From assembly GCA_001780825.1 (NCBI GenBank), contig MFIX01000035.1, forward strand, positions 1 through 5,112: DNA of 5,112 bases. Reading direction: 5' to 3'. This document shows positions 1 to 5,112 of this stretch, one piece after another (positions within the stretch are counted from its first letter, which is position 1; each line of letters opens with the position of its first letter). The position numbers and the translations under genes were made by a program. The notes below the pieces were generated by a model, which was not told where the DNA came from, did not search any database, and saw only the letters and a list, made by a program, of their open reading frames with translations. The stretch comes from Candidatus Glassbacteria bacterium RIFCSPLOWO2_12_FULL_58_11 (GTDB taxonomy: Bacteria > Gemmatimonadota > Glassbacteria > GWA2-58-10).

Positions 1-945
1 CAGCCACTGGGCATACGGATCGCGGTAGCGGGAAGCGAGGCGCATCAGAAGATGGGCGCTCACCGAGCCCAGCACGCCGTAGCGGCCCGAGGGGTAGCTG
101 TCGCCGATATTCATAAACCGGTCGCCGGGCAGCCAGTGCATCAGACGGGCCCGGGCGGTGTTGCGCAGCCACTCATTTTCGTAGAAATCATACCCGCCGG
201 AGCGTTTCAGGCAGTCGAAAAAAAGCAGCGCGGGCAGCATACCGTAAACCCAGTCGGCCACGCCCTCGGGCCAGTATCCCTGGTCACCGAGAAGGCCCAT
301 GGCCCGCCGCAGCTCGGCCTCGGAAAACCGGGCGATCGAGTCCGCTCCGGCATACTCGCCTTTCAGGCACAGCGCCGCCAGGCCCATGAAAGCGGTCGGG
401 ATCCAGAAATCGTGGTGCGTGTAGAGGCCGCTCCACCAGCAGGTGGCCGCTCCATGATTGGTAAGCTCGAGCACCTCGATCAGCTTATCTTTCAGCCTGC
501 TGCGGAAAGCGGTATCCAGGCCCTCGTAGAACAAGTCATATCCATTAGCCAGGGCGCCGGTGAAAGTGCCCATGACAAAATCTCCGCTGGTGTCCGGCGG
601 GGTATCGAGCAGCGCCTGGAGCCAGCGTTTTCCGGCCTTCAGGTATTTGTCCTCGCCGGTAAGCTGGTAGAGCAGGCCAAAATTGGTGAGCACCGAAAAG
701 CAGGACTCGTGGTTCCGCTCCTCCAGTCCCATCGGAGAAGGTGGGTTTTCCGTCAGGTGCGCAGCGGCCCAGTGGACAAGCTGTTCGAACTGTGGCGCTT
801 TCGCGCCACGGGCCTGTTTGCGCAATCCGGGAAGATCGCTCTTTGAGAAATAAAGCCCCGGGTGCTCCAGCGCCGGTGAGGCCACTGCGAATGAAAGGAG
901 CAGCGGAAAGGCAATACGGGAAATCTTAAATATTCCGGTCAGCAT
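1..945 (-). CDS. Exported heparinase II/III- or DUF4962-like putative polysaccharide lyase (3' end beyond window)
   Basis: The minus strand is open from the ATG at 945-943 to the window edge, giving 315 residues without the C-terminus. A signal peptide is visible: positive residues at K7 and R10, a hydrophobic core at about 11-22, and likely cleavage near SPA-25. The mature protein opens with HPGLYFSKSDLPGLRKQ (28-44), the typical entry motif of DUF4962 and heparinase II/III-like proteins. Next comes a helical, aromatic-rich region typical of an alpha/alpha toroid. THHDFWIPTAFMGLAAL (176-192) and WPEGVADWVYGM (225-236) lie where related lyases carry catalytic His/Asn and Tyr residues; H178 and Y234 are my guesses for these. 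Family knowledge suggests beta-elimination of uronic acid-containing polysaccharides in the periplasm, but the substrate is unknown. The start at 945 is preferred over an in-frame ATG at 960 because AGGGAGG sits four bases upstream. It lies 66 bases after a DUF2264 gene on the same strand, with no terminator between them, so co-transcription is likely. The missing C-terminal beta-sheet domain prevents a firm family call. Confidence 0.8.
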   Translation of the reverse strand, partial: MLTGIFKISRIAFPLLLSFAVASPALEHPGLYFSKSDLPGLRKQARGAKAPQFEQLVHWAAAHLTENPPSPMGLEERNHESCFSVLTNFGLLYQLTGEDKYLKAGKRWLQALLDTPPDTSGDFVMGTFTGALANGYDLFYEGLDTAFRSRLKDKLIEVLELTNHGAATCWWSGLYTHHDFWIPTAFMGLAALCLKGEYAGADSIARFSEAELRRAMGLLGDQGYWPEGVADWVYGMLPALLFFDCLKRSGGYDFYENEWLRNTARARLMHWLPGDRFMNIGDSYPSGRYGVLGSVSAHLLMRLASRYRDPYAQWL

Positions 946-947
946 GG

Positions 948-969
948 CGCCTCCCTGCATTTAGAGGCG
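948..969 (-). promoter_or_regulatory. Hairpin that could cover the ribosome binding site of the lyase-like gene
   Basis: In the leftward transcript, CGCCUC (969-964) is an exact complement of GAGGCG (953-948). A further U-G pair (963 with 954) gives a 7-bp stem with an 8-base loop. The 3' arm contains the whole GGAGG core (954-950) that lies four bases before the ATG at 945. When folded, the structure would hide the ribosome binding site. It could limit translation of the second gene or couple it to ribosomes finishing the upstream gene. The pairing is visible directly; the function is inference, and a stem this short can arise by chance. Confidence 0.35.
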
Positions 970-1011
970 AATCAAGAGAAATATAAAAGCTTTAATACCT
1001 GAACTACTTGC

Positions 1012-3054
1012 TTAAAACGGCGTCTCGATCTGGTAAGTCACTCCCTCGAGATTGACCCGCAGCAATCCCAGGCCGCCCTGCAGGCTGATCTGCGGCACGG
1101 GCGGCACCCGGTCGCGGGTACCATTGACATACAGCGCCACGACAGTATTGGGCGGCACCGCGGCCAGGCTCTGCCAGTAGGGGAAAGCCCCCTCGCCGCC
1201 GAACAGGTGCGCATTGCCCCAGCCCTCCCGGGGCTTGAGGCGCTCGACTTTCAGCACGCCGGAGGGCGCCTGGAGGGTCCGGATCGCCGAGTGGTAGCGG
1301 CCGGTGTTGAGGTACAGGATGTTGTCCTGGGCCTGCGCCGCGGGCTCGCTGCCGGCGGGCACGCTGATCCCATAGCCGCCGAGATAGAGGTAGAGCGGCC
1401 GGGTGCTGTTGTGCCAGAAAATGTGTACCTCGCCATTGTCCCCGATCAGGGTATGGGTCACCACCTGGCCGAAATCCTCGAGCTCTTTATCGGGTGTATC
1501 GAGGGTAAAGTCCCAGGTGCTGATACAGTGGTACGGATCGACCTGTACTGGCCGGGGATTGGTCCGGTATATCCACGATTTGCCGTCATAAGATACTCCG
1601 GTGCGGCCCGCGCCGAGGTCCGGGCCGCCCTCGCCGAGCGCGCACCATCCGAGGTAGCTCGAATATGAATGCTGGAAATACTTGATGCCGCGCTGCCACT
1701 GGCCCGCATGCCCAACCGGCTCGCCCACTATATAAGCTCGGGCCTCGCAATCCACCGGGCTGACATTGAGAGTCATCTGGGCCCCCGGCAGGGCCAGCCG
1801 CCCCCCGACCCCATCGGCGGGCATCGGCTTTTCGGCGGCGGTCCAGAAAGGATCATTTTCGGGGATGACCAGGCAGATCAGACCCTGGGCCGCCCAGTAA
1901 GGCGACCCTCGGTCGATATAGCTCTCGGCGACCGCCGAGTTGGGTCCGTAAAAACCGGGCTCCAGCAGCCCGTTGACACTCAGGCAGCCATTGTCCCAGA
2001 AATACTTCAGGCATCCCGAGGCGATCCTGCGCGCCTCACCGGGAGGCAGCGTGCAGGTCCCATCCAGCACGGCCCAGCCGAGGGCCGAGAGACTGGCGAA
2101 ACGGTAGGTCAGCGAGCGGCCGAATGGAATCGGGCCGCCATCCCGGCCGTAGAGGCAGCGGAAACTCTCCAGGAATCGGGCCGCCGAGGCTTTCACCCGC
2201 TCCCCGTACAGACCTTTCCACTGCGAGTCGAAATAGCAGAGCGCGTTATTATAAAGCTGGAAGCCCCAGAGGTTGTAATAATCGAAGGTGAAATTCCCGC
2301 CGTCGATATACCAGCCATCCCCGCGGTACCAGTTTAGAAGGCGGTCGAAAATCGCGGTCAGATACTCGCGCCGGGGGTTGGTCTTGCCGTAGCGCTGCAG
2401 CACCGGAATCGCCATCAGGTGGAAATACCAGTGGTTGCAGTCATAGGCCACCATATTGGAGAGGTCTTCCAGAAAGAGCAGGAGGTTTTCCTGCTGTCTG
2501 GCGCTCAGCGGCTCCCAGAAAAATTTCGGGCTGACCAGCACGGCCAGGGCGATATTGGTCCCGAAGGCATCGTACTGTTCCCGCTCGCCCCAGTGCGCCG
2601 GATCAGACGGGTCGGTGCCGCGGATGATTCCCTTGAGATAGGGCGCGCTGACCGAACCGTCGTAACCCGGCACGCGGTCCTTGCCGGTAGCCGCGGTGTA
2701 GATTGCCACCAGCATCAGGCTGCGCTCGAAAGCCTCTTTTTGCCCGCCGATAAACTCGCGCTGCAGCTTGAAATGCCCGGTCTCGGTGGGTACTCCTTTG
2801 AGGACCGGCAGGCCGGTTTCGGGGTCGCAATAAGGCAGGATTCCGGCGATCAGCTTCTCGCAGACTTCGAGCCAGTGCTCCCGCGTATAGCCGGTAAACG
2901 GGCTGAGCCGCCGGTTTTCAGCCGCTTTCAGCGCGGCCTCCGGCCGCGGCTCAGCCCTCAGCGCAGGCGAAACGGCAGCCGCCAAAATTGAAACTGCAAG
3001 CAGAGATAGAAGTACCCTTGCCGTGCCGCCGGAATCCCCGTGTTTTATAATCAT
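1012..3054 (-). CDS. Exported DUF2264-family protein, putative GH154-like glycoside hydrolase
   Basis: This complete gene encodes 680 residues. The ATG at 3054-3052 is chosen because AAGGAG (3067-3062) lies seven bases upstream; an in-frame ATG at 3084 would place that site inside the gene and has no such signal. A signal peptide runs to about residue 34: a hydrophobic stretch at 14-28, then ALRA before EP. The body carries DUF2264 hallmarks in order: GTDPSDPAHWGE (146-157), NHW (207-209), WYRGDGWYIDGG (242-253), DYYN (258-261), PFGRSLTYRF (310-319), GSPYWA (383-388) and PFW (402-404). These mark an alpha/alpha-barrel N-terminal domain. The last 260 or so residues look beta-rich, as in the family. 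From memory, DUF2264 corresponds to CAZy family GH154, in which beta-glucuronidase activity is reported; I could not check this. Acidic residues in the DGWYIDGG segment are plausible active-site candidates. The product should act outside the cytoplasm on oligosaccharides, probably alongside the lyase-like product encoded just downstream. The gene ends with TAA. Confidence 0.88.
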   Translation of the reverse strand: MIIKHGDSGGTARVLLSLLAVSILAAAVSPALRAEPRPEAALKAAENRRLSPFTGYTREHWLEVCEKLIAGILPYCDPETGLPVLKGVPTETGHFKLQREFIGGQKEAFERSLMLVAIYTAATGKDRVPGYDGSVSAPYLKGIIRGTDPSDPAHWGEREQYDAFGTNIALAVLVSPKFFWEPLSARQQENLLLFLEDLSNMVAYDCNHWYFHLMAIPVLQRYGKTNPRREYLTAIFDRLLNWYRGDGWYIDGGNFTFDYYNLWGFQLYNNALCYFDSQWKGLYGERVKASAARFLESFRCLYGRDGGPIPFGRSLTYRFASLSALGWAVLDGTCTLPPGEARRIASGCLKYFWDNGCLSVNGLLEPGFYGPNSAVAESYIDRGSPYWAAQGLICLVIPENDPFWTAAEKPMPADGVGGRLALPGAQMTLNVSPVDCEARAYIVGEPVGHAGQWQRGIKYFQHSYSSYLGWCALGEGGPDLGAGRTGVSYDGKSWIYRTNPRPVQVDPYHCISTWDFTLDTPDKELEDFGQVVTHTLIGDNGEVHIFWHNSTRPLYLYLGGYGISVPAGSEPAAQAQDNILYLNTGRYHSAIRTLQAPSGVLKVERLKPREGWGNAHLFGGEGAFPYWQSLAAVPPNTVVALYVNGTRDRVPPVPQISLQGGLGLLRVNLEGVTYQIETPF

Positions 3055-3061
3055 CCAGGGT

Positions 3062-3067
3062 CTCCTT
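3062..3067 (-). promoter_or_regulatory. Shine-Dalgarno site fixing the start of the DUF2264 gene
   Basis: On the minus strand AAGGAG is followed by the seven-base spacer ACCCTGG and then ATG at 3054. This decides between two in-frame ATGs (3084 and 3054) in favour of the shorter protein. The shorter form also has the more conventional signal peptide. Confidence 0.75.
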
Positions 3068-3162
3068 ATTTGAATCAGTTGCATTTGCTGCCGTCAAATT
3101 AATAATGCTTCTACCAGAATCTAAACTGAGACTGGAATTCAATACAAGGACTTTCGCCGCAA

Positions 3163-3175
3163 GAAACGGCGTTTC
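3163..3175. promoter_or_regulatory. 13-bp perfect inverted repeat, possible operator
   Basis: GAAACG-G-CGTTTC is a perfect inverted repeat around one central base. It lies 108 bases upstream of the DUF2264 start, between that gene and the TTGACA candidate promoter. Half-sites of the AAACG type with a CpG at the inner edge recall LacI/GalR-family operators, which commonly control sugar-utilisation genes. The usual LacI-type spacing has no extra central base, so the regulator family is only a suggestion. The symmetry itself is directly visible. Confidence 0.35.
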
Positions 3176-3255
3176 AATGCCCTTTCGTTTGTATGGACGG
3201 TCGTCGAGCCAGATTACACTTAATATTCACTAAAGCAACCTGGCCGTTTGCCGAG

Positions 3256-3285
3256 CTAATAACAAAATGTTAAAGACAATGTCAA
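3256..3285 (-). promoter_or_regulatory. Candidate sigma-70-type promoter for the leftward operon
   Basis: The minus strand reads a perfect TTGACA (3285-3280), an 18-base spacer, and TATTAG (3261-3256), which matches four of six bases of TATAAT. Transcription would begin near 3249 and leave a leader of about 195 bases before the DUF2264 start, with the 3163-3175 inverted repeat inside the leader. The perfect -35 box is the main support; the -10 box is mediocre. It is also unknown whether this organism uses standard housekeeping promoter sequences. Confidence 0.35.
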
Positions 3286-3364
3286 CTTCCGTGAATTTGT
3301 TGTTCAAAGACTTGTTGCTCTTGGATTGCCAGGGGCTTATTTTCTATTTACTTTTTGAGTTAAT

Positions 3365-3370
3365 TATAAA
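3365..3370 (+). promoter_or_regulatory. Possible -10 box for the toxin-antitoxin genes
   Basis: TATAAA lies 46 bases upstream of the antitoxin start, in the most AT-rich part of the spacer. The sequence about 17 bases further upstream (TTCTAT) is a poor -35 match, so this is a weak candidate resting on the -10 hexamer and its position only. Confidence 0.22.
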
Positions 3371-3416
3371 TATTGAAAGAGTAAGCCGTTCTCGAGTACC
3401 GTTTGGAGATAAGCCG

Positions 3417-3731
3417 ATGTTTTTATCTGATCTTCAGTTTGATCGTAACAATCTGGAAAAGCTCTGCCGAAGATATGGTGTGAGGCGGCTGGAAGTAATC
3501 GGCAGCTTCGCCAGGGGCGATGCCGGCCCGGAAAGCGACCTGGATATCCTGGTGACCTTCGATCCGCAGACTGAGCCGGGCCTCGAATTCTTTGCCCTGC
3601 ATCAGGAACTGGAAGCGATACTATGCCGCCCCGTGGATCTGTTGACTCGTGTCTCAGTTGAGCGCTCTCCCAACAAATACTTCCGGCGCTTTGCTCTCAG
3701 ACAAACGGAGCCGCTCTATGAAAGGACCTGA
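3417..3731 (+). CDS. MntA-like nucleotidyltransferase antitoxin (minimal nucleotidyltransferase, MNT)
   Basis: This encodes 104 residues, the usual size of minimal nucleotidyltransferases. The ATG at 3417 is chosen because GGAG (3405-3408) lies eight bases upstream; the frame stays open back to 3267, but that part does not resemble the family. The catalytic signature is complete. GSFARG (29-34) is followed by SDLD (40-43), so G29-S30, ten residues, D41-x-D43 matches the GSX10DXD motif exactly. D74 in PVDLLT is the expected third metal-binding carboxylate. In characterised MntA-HepT pairs (type VII toxin-antitoxin systems) this enzyme transfers AMP to a tyrosine of the partner HEPN RNase and so silences it. 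The gene overlaps the HEPN reading frame by 14 bases, consistent with a shared transcript. It appears intact, although its partner is interrupted. Confidence 0.9.
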   Translation: MFLSDLQFDRNNLEKLCRRYGVRRLEVIGSFARGDAGPESDLDILVTFDPQTEPGLEFFALHQELEAILCRPVDLLTRVSVERSPNKYFRRFALRQTEPLYERT

Positions 3732-4101
3732 TCCTCGCGAGCGCGATCTGGTAAAACTGGAAGATATGCGAATCAATGCCGAACGCGCCCGCCGCTTCCT
3801 AGGCTCGCGTACATTTGATGAATTTTAGGCTGATGAACTAGTTCAAAATGCGGTGATCCGCTGCCTGGAAGTGGTGGGCGAGGCGGCACGCCAGGTTTCA
3901 GGGGCGAATAGAAACAGGGCACTGGAAATCCCCTGGCCTTTAATCATCGGCTTGCGCAATGTCCTGGCTCATGATTACGGCGCGGTGGACCTCGAAAGAG
4001 TCTATCTTATTGTCGGCGGCAATCTACCGGAACTGCAAAAAAATGTCGAAAAGCTGATCGCATCGCTTGAAAAAGAAGTTGACTGGAGCGATGCTGAGTA
4101 A
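3718..4101 (+). pseudogene. HepT-like HEPN (DUF86) toxin gene interrupted by an in-frame amber codon
   Basis: An ATG at 3718, inside the end of the antitoxin gene and seven bases after GGAG (3707-3710), opens a frame of 128 codons ending in TAA. Codon 37 is TAG (3826-3828). Downstream the same frame continues with clear family features: NAVIRCLEVVGEAARQ (44-59), IPWPLIIGLRN (71-81) and the RX4HXY motif R80-NVLA-H85-D-Y87. In HepT proteins R and H are the RNase active-site residues, and the Tyr is the one AMPylated by MntA. No frameshift or other damage is seen, and family members often have FL where this reads F-stop. A single change from TTG (Leu) or TGG (Trp) would create the TAG. As written, the cell should make a 36-residue fragment. 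A GTG at 3853 could restart an 82-residue C-terminal piece that keeps the motif, but no ribosome binding site precedes it. Readthrough or a sequencing error are alternatives. Confidence 0.85.
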
Positions 4102-4116
4102 AGGCGATCAATGCTC

Positions 4117-4154
4117 CGGATTACTCACGCGAGTTTCCCTCTCCCTGGAATCCG
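4117..4154 (+). repeat. Nested inverted repeats in the spacer before the lipoprotein gene
   Basis: CGGATT (4117-4122) pairs exactly with AATCCG (4149-4154). Just inside the left arm, ACTC (4123-4126) pairs with GAGT (4131-4134) around ACGC. No run of T follows, so it does not look like an intrinsic terminator. It may be a leader structure for the gene starting at 4185, or chance. Confidence 0.2.
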
Positions 4155-4184
4155 CCAGTTAATCAAAACCAGTAGAGAAAGAAC

Positions 4185-5112
4185 ATGCACAAATCGTCAT
4201 TGGCTCTACTAGCCTTTACGAGTCTGCTCTTGGTGGCCCAAGGCTGCAGCAAAAAGAAGGGACCGACCGCCGAGGAGCTGGGGATCGAGCCTCCCCGGAC
4301 GCGCGTGGAGATAAGCGCGGCCCGGCTGGAGGACAAGATCCGCGGCGGCCTGCTGGCCGAGCTGCTGGGCAACCTGGACGGACTGCCGCACGAGTTCAAG
4401 TATTTCGGGGAGCCGGGTTCTGTCGAGGATTTCACTCCGGGGCTGCCCGAGGGCGCGCGGACGGATGACGATACCGATATCGAGTGGGTCTATGTCAGCG
4501 AGATGCAGAAAAGCGGTGAGCTGTTCCTGGCGCCGGAGCGGATTACGGAACTGTGGAAGGCGCATGTCAACGGCGGGATCTGGTGCGCCAACGCCTATGC
4601 CCGCCAGTTGATGGACCTGGGTCTCGACCCGCCGCTTACCGGGATGATCGCCCTGAACCCCTGGTCGGTATTCAATATCTCGGGCCAGTTTGTCTGCGAG
4701 TCATTCGGCCTGATCGCGCCGGGCATGCCCCAGACCGCCGGGATGCTCGGGACCTACTATACGCATGTCACGATCGATGGGGAGCCTTCGCAGGCGGCCC
4801 AGCTATTCACCACGATGATCGCCACGGCATTTATCGAGGACAGCTTGGAGAGCATCCTCGAAGCCGGCCTTCAGGCCCTCGATCCACGCAGCGCGCACTT
4901 CCGGTTGGTCAGTCAGGTGCGGGACTGGTACCATCAGAATCCCGGGGACTGGCGCGCCACCCGGAAGCTGATCATGGATAACTATGCAGTTTACGGCAAC
5001 CATGATGGGCGGGAAACGCGGGACGGCAATGGCTACGAGCTCAACACAGCCTCGACTGTCGCCGCCCTGCTCTACGGGGCCGGGGATTTGAAAGAAACCC
5101 TTCGGCGGGCCT
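4185..5112 (+). CDS. Lipoprotein with ADP-ribosylglycohydrolase (DraG/ARH) fold (3' end beyond window)
   Basis: The frame is open from ATG 4185 to the right edge, giving 309 complete codons. The N-terminus is a lipoprotein signal: K3, a hydrophobic core at 6-18, and VAQGC with C21 as the likely lipidated residue. Ser follows it, favouring release to the outer membrane. The catalytic fold starts at KIRGGLLAELLGNLDG (51-66), matching the KIRGxxxGxxxGD start of the ADP-ribosylglycohydrolase family. It continues with RTDDDTDIEW (92-101), the N-terminal metal-binding TDD-type motif. Further conserved-looking blocks are ISGQFVCESFGLIAPGMP (165-182), IDGEPSQAAQLFTTMIATAF (197-216) and NGYELNTAS (282-290). 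The C-terminal Asp cluster that completes the two-metal site in this family would lie past the window. Known members remove ADP-ribose from proteins or related conjugates in the cytoplasm, so the exported form may have another substrate. The upstream region has only a weak GAGAAAG ribosome binding site. It starts 83 bases after the HEPN frame on the same strand; shared transcription is possible but unproven. Confidence 0.82.
   Translation, partial: MHKSSLALLAFTSLLLVAQGCSKKKGPTAEELGIEPPRTRVEISAARLEDKIRGGLLAELLGNLDGLPHEFKYFGEPGSVEDFTPGLPEGARTDDDTDIEWVYVSEMQKSGELFLAPERITELWKAHVNGGIWCANAYARQLMDLGLDPPLTGMIALNPWSVFNISGQFVCESFGLIAPGMPQTAGMLGTYYTHVTIDGEPSQAAQLFTTMIATAFIEDSLESILEAGLQALDPRSAHFRLVSQVRDWYHQNPGDWRATRKLIMDNYAVYGNHDGRETRDGNGYELNTASTVAALLYGAGDLKETLRRA

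Larger units (their letters stand above)
3055..3416. other. Divergent intergenic region, 362 bases, AT-rich toward the right
   Basis: No convincing gene lies here. The stretch separates the leftward carbohydrate genes from the rightward toxin-antitoxin genes and should hold promoters for both. About 3230-3420 is clearly richer in A and T than the flanking genes. Visible elements are a TTGACA-type leftward promoter candidate (3256-3285), a 13-bp inverted repeat (3163-3175), a small CGCCG/CGGCG hairpin overlapping it (3155-3171), and a TATAAA box (3365-3370). There is also an imperfect direct repeat, TTGTTGTTC at 3297-3305 and TTGTTGCTC at 3312-3320. The frame of the antitoxin gene happens to stay open back to an ATG at 3267, but that extension has no ribosome binding site and an odd hydrophobic composition, so I treat it as non-coding. 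Confidence 0.6.

Noticed and set aside
52..846. Long plus-strand open frame (264 codons) opposite the lyase-like gene
   Set aside because: It lies antisense to a gene with a signal peptide and family motifs, and its translation resembles no family I recognise; open antisense frames are common in GC-rich coding DNA.
1207..2991. Several plus-strand open frames (1207-1668, 1669-2337, 2419-2991) opposite the DUF2264 gene
   Set aside because: All fall inside a well-supported minus-strand gene, lack recognisable domains and appear to be shadow frames.
3055..3084. Longer start of the DUF2264 gene at ATG 3084
   Set aside because: The AAGGAG at 3067-3062 is correctly spaced for the ATG at 3054 and would be coding sequence under the longer model.
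3171..3200. GTTTCAAT followed by about 22 bases resembling the start of a CRISPR repeat
   Set aside because: Only one copy exists in the window, with no second repeat at a spacer-like distance and no cas gene, so it cannot be called a CRISPR array.
3267..3416. N-terminal extension of the MNT protein from an upstream ATG at 3267
   Set aside because: No ribosome binding site precedes 3267, the added 50 residues are an odd leucine-rich sequence in AT-rich DNA, and the ATG at 3417 has a good GGAG and gives the normal family length.
4102..4184. Intrinsic terminator after the HEPN frame
   Set aside because: The inverted repeat here (4117-4154) has a long loop, a short AT-containing stem and no following T-run.
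4209..4565. Minus-strand and alternate-frame open frames within the lipoprotein gene (4163-4435, 4209-4565, 4553-4981, 4803-5003)
   Set aside because: They overlap a gene with a lipobox and ADP-ribosylglycohydrolase motifs, and none has a recognisable domain.

Overview
The window comes from a GC-rich, Gram-negative-type bacterium: a lipoprotein signal is present, ordinary Shine-Dalgarno sequences precede most genes, and the proteins resemble those of polysaccharide-degrading lineages. The family mix would fit Planctomycetes, Verrucomicrobia or an uncultured FCB-type phylum. I cannot assign a taxon from the sequence alone. It contains two complete genes, two genes cut by the window edges, and one gene broken by a stop codon.

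Left half (1-3054, minus strand): two exported proteins form a likely operon read leftward. The first is a complete DUF2264-family protein of 680 aa, the fold family that I recall being listed as glycoside hydrolase family GH154. It is followed, 66 bases downstream, by a heparinase II/III- or DUF4962-like putative polysaccharide lyase that runs off the left edge. Both have signal peptides and both belong to alpha/alpha-toroid families. Together they suggest extracytoplasmic breakdown of an acidic (uronic acid-containing) polysaccharide. A short hairpin can form over the ribosome binding site of the lyase-like gene.

Middle (3055-3416): a 362-base, relatively AT-rich intergenic region separates the two divergent blocks. 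It carries a candidate leftward promoter with a perfect TTGACA box, a 13-bp perfect inverted repeat that could be an operator, and a weak rightward -10 box.

Right-centre (3417-4101, plus strand): an MNT-HEPN toxin-antitoxin pair. The nucleotidyltransferase antitoxin is intact and shows the exact GSX10DXD motif of MntA-type AMPylators. The overlapping HEPN toxin gene keeps its RX4HXY catalytic/AMPylation motif but has an in-frame amber codon at codon 37. It looks like a freshly inactivated toxin, unless the TAG is read through.

Right end (4185-5112, plus strand): the start of a predicted lipoprotein with an ADP-ribosylglycohydrolase (DraG/ARH) fold, cut by the right edge. A surface or periplasmic member of an enzyme family known mainly from the cytoplasm is notable, and its neighbours make a role in glycan or nucleoside-conjugate metabolism worth testing.
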